From Arthrobacter sp. C2 (GTDB taxonomy: Bacteria > Actinomycetota > Actinomycetes > Actinomycetales > Micrococcaceae): a stretch of DNA of 64,000 nucleotides. This document shows, piece after piece, positions 16,383-25,386 of this stretch. The stretch lies in assembly GCA_024207135.1 (NCBI GenBank), contig CP042428.1:2542001-2606000 (forward strand), read 5' to 3'. Made by a program: the position numbers and the translations under genes. A model generated the notes under the pieces. It saw nothing but the letters and a program-made list of their open reading frames with translations. It was not told the DNA's origin and ran no database searches. Each line of letters starts with the position of its first letter. Position 1 is the stretch's first letter.

Positions 16383-17768
16383 GTGACTTCTCAGATCATT
16401 GCCTTGATAATTTTTGTAGGCATCTTCGCCTTGGCCACGATTCGCAAGGTGCACTTGGGCGTCATCATGTTCGCCGGTGCCGCAGGTGTTGGCATTTGGC
16501 TCGCCGACATGGAAATGAAGCAGGTTGTTGCCGGCTTCCCGATCTCCATCCTGGTGTTGCTCGTTGGCGTCACCTACTTCTTTGCCATCGCGCAGGCAAA
16601 TGGCACCGTGGACAAGATCATCGAATCCGCCATCTCGAAGGTCGGGGACAACGCCTTCGTTCTCCCCATGGTGTTCTTTGCCCTGACCGCAGGTATCTCC
16701 GCGATGGGCTCACCGCTTGCCGGTTTGGTGATGACCCCAATAGGCATGCCGCTGGCCAAGAAATACGGCATCGACCGGATGCTGATGGGGCTTGCCATCG
16801 GATGCGGCCTGAGCGCCGGCGGATTCGCTCCCACCAGCCTCTTTGGCATCGTTACCTACGGAACCGCCCATTCGGTCGGCATTCCGTTGAACCCGTTGTT
16901 GCTGTTTGCCGTGGCGCTCGGCGCCAACATCGTTTTGCTTGCGGCCGCATATGTCATGTTCGGGGGATTCAAGTTGCTCAAGACCCGGGCACCGGGTGAA
17001 ATCGGACCGGCCATTGCACCGAACTTCGCCGCCAAGGCCCCCCTTCCATCCCATCCTTTCGAACGCGAGGGCATCTCCAAGCGAAGCGCACAAATCGCGC
17101 GCGGCGGGCTAAAGACGCTCCAACGCACAGAAACCCCCGCTGCGGTTCGTCCACGAATGAACCCAACACAACTGATCACCGTGCTGTGCATGGCCGGATT
17201 GGTGGCCAGCGTCATCGCCCTCGCGCTCTTCGGGCTGGATCCGGACATCGGAGTCCTTTGCTTTGCCTTCGCTGCTGTCATGACACTGGTGGACCCCAAG
17301 ACCGGAAAGACCGCAGTGGCCAAAATCGATTGGTCCACGGTTCTGATGGTCGGTGGCATCATCACCTTCGTCGGAGTGCTGCAGAAGATGGGCGCAGTCG
17401 AGCTCTTGGGCGATGCCGCGAGCCAGATCGGAAGCCCATTGATCGCGGCCCTTGTCATTTGCCTGATCGGCGGGCTCGTCTCGGCCTTCGCTTCGACCAC
17501 CGGAATGCTCGCGGCCCTGGTGCCCCTGGCCATCCCGCTGGTGGCCTCGGGCGACATCGCCGGCTGGGCATTGATCGCGGCGCTTGGAGTCTGTTCCTCG
17601 ATCGTGGACGTATCCCCGTTTTCAACGGTGGGAGCCACACTGGTGGCCACCGTCGATGAGGACGAGCGCCCGCGCATCAACCAGCTGCTGACCCGGTGGG
17701 GCATGTCCATGGTCGTGATCGGCCCGCTGGGCCTCGTGGGCGCCCTAGTGCTTCCAACCATGTTCTAG
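16383..17768 (+). CDS. SLC13/MatC-like dicarboxylate transporter
   Basis: A 461-residue membrane protein of the ion transporter / MatC dicarboxylate-carrier superfamily. It has two homologous hydrophobic halves (about 1-200 and 260-461) around a hydrophilic loop at about 210-260. Re-entrant-type motifs are visible: SAMGSPLAGLVMTPIGMP, SAGGFAPTSLFGIVTYG and, in the second half, SAFASTTGMLAALVPLAIP and SSIVDVSPFSTVGA. The GTG at 16383 has GAAAGGA five bases upstream. It leads an operon with a CoA-transferase and an enoyl-CoA hydratase, so it likely imports the acid that is then activated to a CoA ester. Confidence 0.85.
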   Translation: MTSQIIALIIFVGIFALATIRKVHLGVIMFAGAAGVGIWLADMEMKQVVAGFPISILVLLVGVTYFFAIAQANGTVDKIIESAISKVGDNAFVLPMVFFALTAGISAMGSPLAGLVMTPIGMPLAKKYGIDRMLMGLAIGCGLSAGGFAPTSLFGIVTYGTAHSVGIPLNPLLLFAVALGANIVLLAAAYVMFGGFKLLKTRAPGEIGPAIAPNFAAKAPLPSHPFEREGISKRSAQIARGGLKTLQRTETPAAVRPRMNPTQLITVLCMAGLVASVIALALFGLDPDIGVLCFAFAAVMTLVDPKTGKTAVAKIDWSTVLMVGGIITFVGVLQKMGAVELLGDAASQIGSPLIAALVICLIGGLVSAFASTTGMLAALVPLAIPLVASGDIAGWALIAALGVCSSIVDVSPFSTVGATLVATVDEDERPRINQLLTRWGMSMVVIGPLGLVGALVLPTMF

Positions 17769-17811
17769 TGCCCCCGCCATTTCCGATTCATTTCATCCCA
17801 AGGAGGACACC

Positions 17812-19032
17812 TTGCTGCCATTGAGCGGTATTCGCGTCATCGACCTCAGCCGAGCACTGGCCGGCCCCTACTGCACAGCATTGCTCGCGGACATGGGTGC
17901 GGACGTCATCAAGATCGAGACCGTCACCGGCGGGGACTCGTCGCGGTCCTGGCCGCCGTTTGACGGCAACCACAGCCTGTATTTCGACTCCACCAACCGG
18001 AACAAGAAGTCGTTCTCGCTGGATCTCTACAGCGAATCCGGACGCCAACTGCTCTCCGAGCTGCTCGCGGATGCCGACGCGCTCGTGGAGAATTTCAAGC
18101 CCGGAACCATGGAAAAGATGGGGCTCGGGGCCGAACGGCTGCGTGCACTCAACCCGCGACTCATCGTTTCCTCCATTACCGGCTACGGCACGGCAGGACC
18201 ATGGAAGGACCGGGCCGGACTGGACCAGGTCATCCAGGCCGCCTCCGGGCTAACCTCGGTCACCGGCAAGAACACGGAGGAAACCTACCGCGTCGGCGTT
18301 CCCGTCATCGATATCGCCACCGGCATGATCTCCGCCTTCGCCCTGGTCAGTGCGCTCTACGCAAGGGCCCAGGGATGCGAAGCGCAGAACGTCTCCACCT
18401 CGCTGTTCGAAACCGCGCTGGGGCTTTCGGCATTCCAGGGACAGACCGCACTATCGCAGGACCGGGCACCGGAACCCCAGGGCAACAACCACCCGACCAT
18501 CGCCCCCTACGGGGCCTACGCAACGGCCGGCGACGACATCGTTCTGGCCGTTGCCACCGAGTCGCAGTGGGCGGCATTCTGCTCGGTGCTCGGCAGAACC
18601 GAGCTGACCGAAGATCCCCGTTTTGCCACCGGCAGGGACCGGGCCGTGCACCGCGAAGAACTCAACGCCTTGGTCACCAGGGAGCTGGCGACCCGCCCCG
18701 CCGCCGAATGGATCGAGGATCTCAACGCCGTGGGAATCCCCAGCGGGCCGGTGTTCGACTACCTGCAGGCGGTAAACAGCGACCAGGCCCGCGCGCTCGG
18801 GCTGATCGCCGAAACCCAGCGAGCCGACGGCACCAACCTGCGGATCCTGCGTGGTCCGGTCAGCATCGGCAATGCCCCCACACCGGTGCGCCATGCCCCG
18901 CCCGTGCTGGGCGAGCACAGCCGAGAGATCCTCACCGGCATGGGACTGGACAACGAACAGATCGACCGGCTGATGGCTGAGGGCATCGTGCGGGAACCGG
19001 CCGTCCTGGCCACGACCGGGGCAACGGCATGA
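17812..19032 (+). CDS. CaiB/BaiF family III CoA-transferase
   Basis: A 406-residue family III CoA-transferase that moves CoA between carboxylic acids without a covalent ping-pong anhydride pool. The N-terminal signature GIRVIDLSRALAGPYCTALL, the GADVIKIE motif, NRNKKSFSLDL, and the catalytic-Asp region PVIDIATGMISAFALVSAL are present. The TTG start at 17812 is supported by AAGGAGG six bases upstream and by the LPLSGIRVIDLS family beginning. It overlaps the hydratase by 4 bases (ATGA), so translation is coupled. It should activate the acid imported by the upstream transporter; the acid is not identifiable from sequence. Confidence 0.9.
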   Translation: MLPLSGIRVIDLSRALAGPYCTALLADMGADVIKIETVTGGDSSRSWPPFDGNHSLYFDSTNRNKKSFSLDLYSESGRQLLSELLADADALVENFKPGTMEKMGLGAERLRALNPRLIVSSITGYGTAGPWKDRAGLDQVIQAASGLTSVTGKNTEETYRVGVPVIDIATGMISAFALVSALYARAQGCEAQNVSTSLFETALGLSAFQGQTALSQDRAPEPQGNNHPTIAPYGAYATAGDDIVLAVATESQWAAFCSVLGRTELTEDPRFATGRDRAVHREELNALVTRELATRPAAEWIEDLNAVGIPSGPVFDYLQAVNSDQARALGLIAETQRADGTNLRILRGPVSIGNAPTPVRHAPPVLGEHSREILTGMGLDNEQIDRLMAEGIVREPAVLATTGATA

Positions 19033-19826
19033 GCGCGACGACGCTGGCCGGCCGCATCGCCAGCGAAGTCAGCGGGGATGTCGGCGCCATCGTGATCGAG
19101 AACCCGCGCCAGCGCAATGCGCTGACCCGGGACATGTGCCTCGAACTTGCCAAGCGGGTGCGCCGGCTCGATGCCGACCCGAGGGTTAAGGTCATCACGC
19201 TGCGTGGAAGCGGGCAGGACTTTTCGGCCGGCGCCGCGATCAACGAACTGCACCAGGTCTTGTTCGACGAGAGCCCGGACGGGGAAACCATCGACCACCT
19301 CAGCGCCGCCGATGCCGCGATCGGGGCGGCACGCAAGCCGACCGTGGCGCTGGTGCGCGGGACCTGCATGGGAGGGGGGTGGCAGATTGCCTCGGCCTGC
19401 GACATCAGCATCGCCGCCGATTCCGTCAAACTTGCGGTGACGCCGTCCAAGCTCGGCATCATCTATCCGCGCAGCGGCGTCGAACGCCTGGTCCAGCGTC
19501 TCGGCGCCGACAAGGCCAAGTACGTGCTGTTCAGTGCGGATCTGATCCCCGCGGAGAAGGCCGCGGCTTGGGGGCTGCTGACGGACGTGGTTCCCGAGGC
19601 CGACTTCGAGGCCCTCAGCCAAGGCTTGGTCGCCCGCATGGCCACGCGCTCCCAGTATTCGATCCACACCATGAAGAAGCTGATCGATTCCTTGGTTTCC
19701 GGAAGCGGCGCGGAGGATGAGCTGTGGCGCGAGGAATGGGCCAACCTGCCGGCCAGCGAGGACTTCGCCGTCGGCCAACGCGCGTTCCTGGAAGGCGAGC
19801 GGCCCAGGTTCACGTGGGGCGACTGA
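19029..19826 (+). CDS. Enoyl-CoA hydratase/isomerase family protein
   Basis: A 265-residue crotonase-fold protein. The oxyanion-hole elements are GQDFSAGAAINEL and RGTCMGGGWQIASACDISIA, and the usual trimerisation helices follow. It acts on the CoA ester made by the family III transferase with which it overlaps by 4 bases. Hydration, isomerisation or hydrolysis are all possible in this fold. At the second acidic position typical hydratases use Glu, while this protein reads TPSKLGIIYPRSG, so a non-standard reaction should be considered (inference). Confidence 0.87.
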   Translation: MSATTLAGRIASEVSGDVGAIVIENPRQRNALTRDMCLELAKRVRRLDADPRVKVITLRGSGQDFSAGAAINELHQVLFDESPDGETIDHLSAADAAIGAARKPTVALVRGTCMGGGWQIASACDISIAADSVKLAVTPSKLGIIYPRSGVERLVQRLGADKAKYVLFSADLIPAEKAAAWGLLTDVVPEADFEALSQGLVARMATRSQYSIHTMKKLIDSLVSGSGAEDELWREEWANLPASEDFAVGQRAFLEGERPRFTWGD

Positions 19827-19853
19827 GTCTTGCACTGGTCCATTCCTGAGGAA

Positions 19854-19896
19854 GGGTGGGCGGACACGCGCCAGCTGGCACATGTCCGGCCACCCC
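19854..19896. terminator. Bidirectional terminator hairpin between convergent genes
   Basis: A long imperfect inverted repeat runs from GGGTGGGCGGACA (from 19854) to TGTCCGGCCACCCC (to 19896), with CCAGCTGG at its tip. It separates the plus-strand hydratase from the minus-strand alcohol dehydrogenase. No T-run is obvious. Confidence 0.65.
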
Positions 19897-19915
19897 ACAA
19901 CGGGATCCGTAGGCG

Positions 19916-21013
19916 CTAGAACACGATGACCGGCTTGAGGGTCGATCCGTCCGCGGAATCGGCGAAGGCCTGGTTGATGTCTTCGAACTTGTACTTCTTG
20001 ATCAACTTGTCGAAGGGGAACATTCCCTGGGCGTGCAGGCTGATCAGCCGGGGAATGAATTCCTTGGGCACCGCGTCGCCCTCGATGACCATGGAAACCT
20101 TGATGCCGGTCAGCAGCAGGTTGCCGATGGCGAACGGCGCCTCGGTCCCCAGCTTCGCGGCACCGACGAGGGCGCCGTGGCCGCGGGTGGCCAACGACTG
20201 GGTCATCTGCGAGAACACCGGGGGTACGCCGGTGGTGTCCAACGCGTAGTTGACCCCGCCGCCGGTGATCTCCTTGATCGCTTCGACCGGGTCCACCTCC
20301 TTGGAATTCACGGTGTGGGTGGCACCCAGCTCCTTGGCGAATGCGAGGCGTTCGGGGACGATGTCCACCATGATGATGGTCGTGGCGCCGGCGGCCTTTG
20401 CGGCAAGCATGCCGGCCATGCCCACGGCCCCGGTGCCGAACACCGCGATGGAGGATCCGGGCTTCGGCTCAAGGACATTCAGGACGGCCCCGGAACCGGT
20501 CATGATCCCGCAGCCCAGTGGACCGAGGATCTCCAGCGGCACGTCGTTGGGGACCTTGACCACGCCACGGGCCGCGACATTGGTGTGCTCGGCGAAGGAC
20601 GACTGGCCGAAGAAGTGCGATCCGATCGCGCCGTTCTGGTCCGAAAAAGCCTTCGAGCCGTCGGCGCGCTGGACCCCGAAGTTCCGGTCGTAGAAGTTCA
20701 CGCAGTACATCGGGTGCCCGGCCAGGCATTGCTCGCACTGGCCGCAAAACGCCGGACCCATGACGACCTTGTCGCCCACGGAGAATCCCTGCACGTCCGA
20801 GCCAACTGCTTCGACGATCCCGGCTCCTTCGTGGCCCAGGACCACCGGCAGCGGCACCGGGTACCACTGGTCGCGGATGATGGCGTCGGTGTGGCACACG
20901 CCGGAAGCGACAATCTTCACGCGGAGTTCATCGGAACGGGGCTCGTCCACCTCGATCTCGCGGATCTCGAGGTCGGTTTCGGGGGCAATCGCCACTGCTG
21001 CTCTGGTCTTCAT
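19916..21013 (-). CDS. Zinc-dependent NAD(P)+ alcohol dehydrogenase (aryl-alcohol dehydrogenase-like)
   Basis: A 365-residue class III-like medium-chain dehydrogenase. It has GVCHTDAIIRD and GHEGAGIVEAVG (catalytic zinc), the structural zinc site CGQCEQCLAGHPMYC, and the NAD-binding motif FGTGAVGMAG. The insertion NFYDRNFGVQRADGS and GPLGCGIMTGSGAVLN are typical of benzyl/aryl-alcohol dehydrogenases. I chose the ATG at 21013 (MKTRAAVAIAP) because GAAGGGAAG lies upstream; the longer frame to 21106 would read through a 26-bp palindrome. It appears monocistronic, with that palindrome as the obvious control element. Confidence 0.9.
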   Translation of the reverse strand: MKTRAAVAIAPETDLEIREIEVDEPRSDELRVKIVASGVCHTDAIIRDQWYPVPLPVVLGHEGAGIVEAVGSDVQGFSVGDKVVMGPAFCGQCEQCLAGHPMYCVNFYDRNFGVQRADGSKAFSDQNGAIGSHFFGQSSFAEHTNVAARGVVKVPNDVPLEILGPLGCGIMTGSGAVLNVLEPKPGSSIAVFGTGAVGMAGMLAAKAAGATTIIMVDIVPERLAFAKELGATHTVNSKEVDPVEAIKEITGGGVNYALDTTGVPPVFSQMTQSLATRGHGALVGAAKLGTEAPFAIGNLLLTGIKVSMVIEGDAVPKEFIPRLISLHAQGMFPFDKLIKKYKFEDINQAFADSADGSTLKPVIVF

Positions 21014-21030
21014 GTGTCTTCCCTTCAGGT

Positions 21031-21056
21031 CATGCGCGTTCGAACGAACGCGCATG
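21031..21056. promoter_or_regulatory. Perfect 12+2+12 palindrome upstream of the alcohol dehydrogenase
   Basis: The arms CATGCGCGTTCG (21031-21042) and CGAACGCGCATG (21045-21056) are exact reverse complements around two bases. The element ends 17 bases from the start codon, overlapping the ribosome-site region. Its length and symmetry suit a TetR-type operator. No TetR gene is adjacent, so the cognate regulator may lie elsewhere. Confidence 0.7.
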
Positions 21057-21209
21057 CCCGCTTGGGGGCTCGCGCGTCGCATCCCGCACGGCTTCGGTGA
21101 AACCATTCACTGGCGCACAAGCGCCCTGGCCCACTGCCCTCATGCTAGCCCTTCGGCAGCACGAAGTGGTTGGGACGGCCCGGAAGCCAAAGCCCAGAGG
21201 AGCACCCGC

Positions 21210-22100
21210 TTAGACCCTTCGCGCGTAGTCCTCCTTGAACACGTCCAGGTGCGACCAGGACACGGTGCGCTTGACTCCCGGCAGCGCACGCAGGACCTCG
21301 AGGGTTTGTAGCAGCGCGGCAGGTGACTGGCCCACCAGCGTTGCCACGGCATCGAACCTGCCCACCGTCTCGGCGGCGAACTCGATGTCGCTCGAGGTGC
21401 GCAGCAGCTCGATCACTTCGTCGTGCCCCCCATTGATGTTCAGCCCCACCCCCATGGACAGCTGCCGTCCGTGTGCGCCGCGCGCCTCGACCGCACTGAT
21501 CTTGATGATTCTCAGGTCCAGCAGCCTCTGGACGCGGGTGCGCACCGCGGTGGCCGACAGTCCCACGATTCCGGCCATCTGCCGGTAACTGCTCCGCCCG
21601 TCGGCCTGCAGCAGCTCGATCAGCCGGGTGTCCATGGCATCGATCGCCGCGTCGCCGGTGTACTTGGAGATGAAAAAGCCCTTGATGACCGAGGTGTAGA
21701 TCAGGGTGTCGATCTTGGCCACCCCCGGCAGCCGCCGCACGTCCGCCAGCCTTCGGTGCAGTTCCTCGTGGCTGGTCACCCGGAACTCGGCAATCAGGTC
21801 GTGGTCGCCGCCGACCGCCGAAACCAGCACCGAATCCGAGTCTTGCACCAGGCCGTTGGCGATGACGCGCACCGGTCCCTCGGCCACGACCGAGACGTGG
21901 GCGATGACCCGCTGGCCCAGGAACGAGGGATCAACTGCCGCGATGACCCGAACCGTGCCCGCATCCAGCAACTGCTGCACCCGCGTGGCCACCGTCGCCC
22001 GCGGCGCACCGAGGTCCTTGGCGATGTCCAGGAAACTGGCGCGGCCATCGACCTGCAACGCGCGGATGATCGCGGTGTCAATGTTTCGTGGATCCTTCAT
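21210..22100 (-). CDS. Double-domain Lrp/AsnC-family regulator
   Basis: 296 residues with two copies of the Lrp HTH. The first is about 7-50 (DTAIIRALQVDGRASFLDIA); the second is about 157-197 (DTRLIELLQADGRSSYRQMA). Each is followed by a RAM-like ligand-binding half (for example DSVLVSAVGGDHDLIAEF and DIEFAAETVGRFDAVATL). Ordinary Lrp proteins have one copy in about 150 residues, so this is an internal duplication or fusion. I chose the ATG at 22100 (MKDPRNIDTA), with GAAGG just upstream. It is divergent from the transporter/amidohydrolase operon and probably its regulator. Confidence 0.88.
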   Translation of the reverse strand: MKDPRNIDTAIIRALQVDGRASFLDIAKDLGAPRATVATRVQQLLDAGTVRVIAAVDPSFLGQRVIAHVSVVAEGPVRVIANGLVQDSDSVLVSAVGGDHDLIAEFRVTSHEELHRRLADVRRLPGVAKIDTLIYTSVIKGFFISKYTGDAAIDAMDTRLIELLQADGRSSYRQMAGIVGLSATAVRTRVQRLLDLRIIKISAVEARGAHGRQLSMGVGLNINGGHDEVIELLRTSSDIEFAAETVGRFDAVATLVGQSPAALLQTLEVLRALPGVKRTVSWSHLDVFKEDYARRV

Positions 22101-22216
22101 GGCGCCTTCATTTCTCAGGTATGTTTCGACTCTGGAACAAAAACTGCGTAATCGTGCATGGATTATTTTCTCTGGAACGCAAATACTGATCGATCCATAC
22201 AATAGTGAAGATTACC

Positions 22217-22249
22217 TCACGGCAAGCGTATTTATTGTGTTTGCCGTCA
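22217..22249. promoter_or_regulatory. Inverted repeat in the Lrp / transporter divergent promoter
   Basis: TCACGGCAA (22217-22225) and TTGCCGTCA (22241-22249) form an inverted repeat with one mismatch around an A/T-rich centre. The 221-bp intergenic region is noticeably more A/T-rich than the genes. An Lrp site here would serve both directions. Confidence 0.45.
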
Positions 22250-22321
22250 CGCTTTTCCGTGGCTACAGTAGTCCGCATCACAGACAAGTTCTGGCTAGAG
22301 CTGGAAAAGGTGGAATCTCCC

Positions 22322-23671
22322 ATGGAACAAAATAGGGCCGCAGTGAAAGAATTCAGTCACGCCCGTGCACGACGGGCAGGCATGGCCGCATTCGTCGGCA
22401 CGGCCATCGAATGGTACGACTTCTACATCTACGCCACGGCGGCGGCCCTGGTCTTCGGGCCGTTGTTCTTCCCCGAGGCCGACCGCATGGTCGGCGTGGC
22501 CGCGGCCTTCGCGACCTACGCCGTCGGCTTTGCCGTCCGCCCGCTGGGCGGGATCATCTTCGGGCACATCGGTGACAAGTTCGGGCGCCGCCCGTCCCTG
22601 GTCATCACGTTGCTGGTCATGGGGGTATCCACCGCATTGGTCGGCCTGCTGCCCACCTACGCCAGCATCGGCGTCTGGGCACCGGCACTGCTGATCGTCC
22701 TGCGCGCACTGCAGGGCCTGGCCGTGGGCGGCGAATGGGGAGGCGCGGTCCTGATGGCCGTCGAGCACGCCCCCGAAAAGCACAAGACCTTCTACGGCGG
22801 CTTCGCCCAGCTGGGCAACCCCGCCGGCGCACTGATGGCCACGCTGATGTTCAGCGCCCTGACCTCCCGCGGGGACGACTTCCTGATGAACGGCGGCTGG
22901 CGCATCCCGTTCCTGCTCTCCTTCGTGCTGATCCTGGTGGGCTTCTGGGTCCGGAACCGGGTCGAGGAATCCCCGGTCTTCGAGGCCAAGGTCGAGGGCG
23001 TCGCCCAGACCCTGCCGCTGAAGACCGCCATCGTGAAGAACTGGAAGCCGATCCTGCTGGGCATCGGCCTGCTGCCGCTGTCCACCGGCGGCTACCAGCT
23101 GACCACCACCTTCGCCACCGCCTACGGCACCGACCCGTCGGTGGGACTGGACGAGACCCTGGTCCTCAACGCCCTGGCGCTGGCCGCGCTGGTGGAACTC
23201 GTGGCGACCCTCGGTGTTGCCTGGCTGGGCGATAGGTGGGGCCGCAAGCGCGTCATGTTCGTTGGCCTGCTCGGCTCGATGATCCTGGTGATCCCGCAAT
23301 TCCTGGTCATGTCCACCGGACCCGAGTGGCTGCTCTTCGTGGCTTTCTGCGCCATGCGCCTGATGATGACCGCGACCTACGCGCCGATGGCCACCATCAT
23401 GGCCCAGCTGTTCCCGCCGCAGGCCCGCTACACCTCCATCTCGCTGTCCAACGGCATTGCCGCAGCCTTCTGGGGAGGACTCTCCCCGCTGGCCGCGACC
23501 CTGCTCTACGCAACCACCGGCAGCATCTGGCCGGTCCTCGCGGTCTTCCTGGGCATGGGGACGCTGAGCATCTTCTGCCTGTACTTCGCACCGCAGCACC
23601 GCGACGAGGAGCCGTACTCCGAGACCACCGACTCCTCACTCGCCACCACGAACGAAACGATTGGGGCCTGA
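22322..23671 (+). CDS. MHS-family major facilitator transporter
   Basis: A 449-residue, 12-TM metabolite:H+ symporter. It shows GTAIEWYDFYIYATAAALVF, GDKFGRRPSLV, GGEWGGAVLMAVEHAP and WLGDRWGRKRVM. The ATG at 22322 follows AAAAGGTGGAATCTCCC; a longer frame from 22205 would cover the promoter. The stop lies two bases before the amidohydrolase ATG, so the two are one transcript. It should import the nitrogenous or carboxylated substrate processed by the amidohydrolase, ThDP enzyme and hydroxyacid dehydrogenase downstream. Confidence 0.9.
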   Translation: MEQNRAAVKEFSHARARRAGMAAFVGTAIEWYDFYIYATAAALVFGPLFFPEADRMVGVAAAFATYAVGFAVRPLGGIIFGHIGDKFGRRPSLVITLLVMGVSTALVGLLPTYASIGVWAPALLIVLRALQGLAVGGEWGGAVLMAVEHAPEKHKTFYGGFAQLGNPAGALMATLMFSALTSRGDDFLMNGGWRIPFLLSFVLILVGFWVRNRVEESPVFEAKVEGVAQTLPLKTAIVKNWKPILLGIGLLPLSTGGYQLTTTFATAYGTDPSVGLDETLVLNALALAALVELVATLGVAWLGDRWGRKRVMFVGLLGSMILVIPQFLVMSTGPEWLLFVAFCAMRLMMTATYAPMATIMAQLFPPQARYTSISLSNGIAAAFWGGLSPLAATLLYATTGSIWPVLAVFLGMGTLSIFCLYFAPQHRDEEPYSETTDSSLATTNETIGA

Positions 23672-23673
23672 CC

Positions 23674-25386
23674 ATGAGAAAACTGCAGACCTTCGACGCA
23701 CCGGCACGCACCTTCATCCCGCAGCTGGTCACCGCATCCACCATCCACACCATGGATGAGGCCACCCCCGTCGCCACCGCGATGCTGCTGCACGACGGGC
23801 ACCTGCTGGTCGTCGGCACCGCGGCCGAATGCCGCAAGGCCGCCACCGAACTGGGACTGCCGGAACCGCGCGTGCAGGACTTCGGGGACGCCACCGTGGT
23901 CCCGGGCTTCATCGATGCCCACGCCCACCCGTTGATGTACGGGCAGCTGAAGACCTGGGTCGACTGCGGGCCGGAGCAGGCCAAGAGCATCCCGGAGATC
24001 GTGGCGTTGCTCAAGGAACGCGCCGCACAGACCCCCAACGGGCTGCCGGTGCGCGGCTACGGCTACGAACAGACCAACCTGGTTGAGCAACGCCACCCCA
24101 CCGCCGCGGAACTCGACGAGGTCGCTTCCGACCGCGAGGTCTACCTGATGAACGCCTCGGGCCACGGCGGGGTCGTGAACAACTACACCTTCAAGCTGCA
24201 CGGGGTGGACAAGAGCACCGTGAACCCGGCCGGCGGCGAATTCTTCCGCGACGAGGCGGGCGAGCTCACCGGCGAGCTGTCGGACGCCGCCTGCAACATC
24301 CTCACCGGCGTCGAGGGCGTGAAGATCGGGCACCACGGTCCCAACTTCCACCTGGCCGACGCCCCCGAGGAACACCTGCGGCAGCTGCAGATCGCCCAGG
24401 AGGGATTCCTGGCGGGAGGGGTCACCACCGTGGGCGACGCCCAGGTCTCGCGCCGCGAATTCGACATGTACCTGCGCATGGCAAGCGCCAACCAGCTCAA
24501 GATCCGCGTGGGCATGTACCTGCTCTCGCACCTTTTGGACGAGGCGTCCGAGATGGGCATGCACGGGGCCTTCGGCAACGCGCAGCTGAGCTTCGCCGGC
24601 TTCAAGTTCTACGCCGACGGCACCCTGGGCGGCTGGACCGCCTACTTCCCCGACGGATACGTGGGCGACCCCTGCCGCACCGGCCAGCTCTACCACGAGC
24701 CCGCCGCCTACGCCGAGCTCATCGCCAAGGCCCACCGACTGGGCCTGCAGACCGCGACCCACGCCCAGTCCCCCACCGCGATGGAAATGGTCATCTCCGC
24801 GATCGAGGCGGCCCAGGCCGAACGCCCGGACACCGACGCGCGCCACCGGATCGAGCACTGCGGCCTCCCAACCGCGCAGCAGATCACCCGCATGGCGGCC
24901 GCCGGCATCCACCCGGTGAACCAGCCGCAGCACTACTACAACTGGGGCGAAGGCGTCACCGAGGCGATCGGCACCCCCGGCGAGCGCTTCAACCCGCTGG
25001 GCGAATTCATCGATGCCGGCGTGAAGGTGACCATTTCCTCCGACGCCCCGGTGGCCGAGCCGCTCCCGCTGGAGGCCATCCAGGCCGCCGCGACACGCGT
25101 GACCCGCCAGGGCCACAAGCTTGGCGGCGACGAGCTGCTCATCACCGCCAAGCAGGCCTTGGAGGCCCACACCATCAATGCGGCCTTTGCGATGGGCCGC
25201 GAGGACGACCTGGGCTCCCTGGTTGCCGGCAAGCGCGCCGACTTCGCCGTGTTGGCCGCCGACCCGCTGGCCGTTCAGGTCGGCGCGATCGCCGAAATCC
25301 GTGTGCTGGAAACCTGGGTGGGCGGCATCTGCCATTTCACCGCAGACCGCTCAACCTCCGTGGAAAAGGAACTCGAACATGTCTAA
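23674..25386 (+). CDS. Amidohydrolase family 3 protein (YtcJ / N-substituted formamide deformylase-like)
   Basis: A 570-residue metal-dependent amidohydrolase. The metal motif HAH is in GFIDAHAHPLMY; the barrel carries ATHAQSPTAM (His), RHRIEHCGL (His) and the catalytic Asp in VTISSDAPVAEP. The C-terminal composite domain (GSLVAGKRADFAVLAADPL) is typical of the YtcJ/NfdA branch, which hydrolyses formamides and related amides. It starts two bases after the transporter stop and overlaps the ThDP gene by 8 bases. The substrate is unknown. Confidence 0.88.
   Translation: MRKLQTFDAPARTFIPQLVTASTIHTMDEATPVATAMLLHDGHLLVVGTAAECRKAATELGLPEPRVQDFGDATVVPGFIDAHAHPLMYGQLKTWVDCGPEQAKSIPEIVALLKERAAQTPNGLPVRGYGYEQTNLVEQRHPTAAELDEVASDREVYLMNASGHGGVVNNYTFKLHGVDKSTVNPAGGEFFRDEAGELTGELSDAACNILTGVEGVKIGHHGPNFHLADAPEEHLRQLQIAQEGFLAGGVTTVGDAQVSRREFDMYLRMASANQLKIRVGMYLLSHLLDEASEMGMHGAFGNAQLSFAGFKFYADGTLGGWTAYFPDGYVGDPCRTGQLYHEPAAYAELIAKAHRLGLQTATHAQSPTAMEMVISAIEAAQAERPDTDARHRIEHCGLPTAQQITRMAAAGIHPVNQPQHYYNWGEGVTEAIGTPGERFNPLGEFIDAGVKVTISSDAPVAEPLPLEAIQAAATRVTRQGHKLGGDELLITAKQALEAHTINAAFAMGREDDLGSLVAGKRADFAVLAADPLAVQVGAIAEIRVLETWVGGICHFTADRSTSVEKELEHV

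Noticed and set aside
22295-25335. Minus-strand frames of 434 and 609 codons
   Set aside because: Shadows of the MHS transporter and the amidohydrolase; composition is low-complexity Gly/His/Gln/Arg with no domain.
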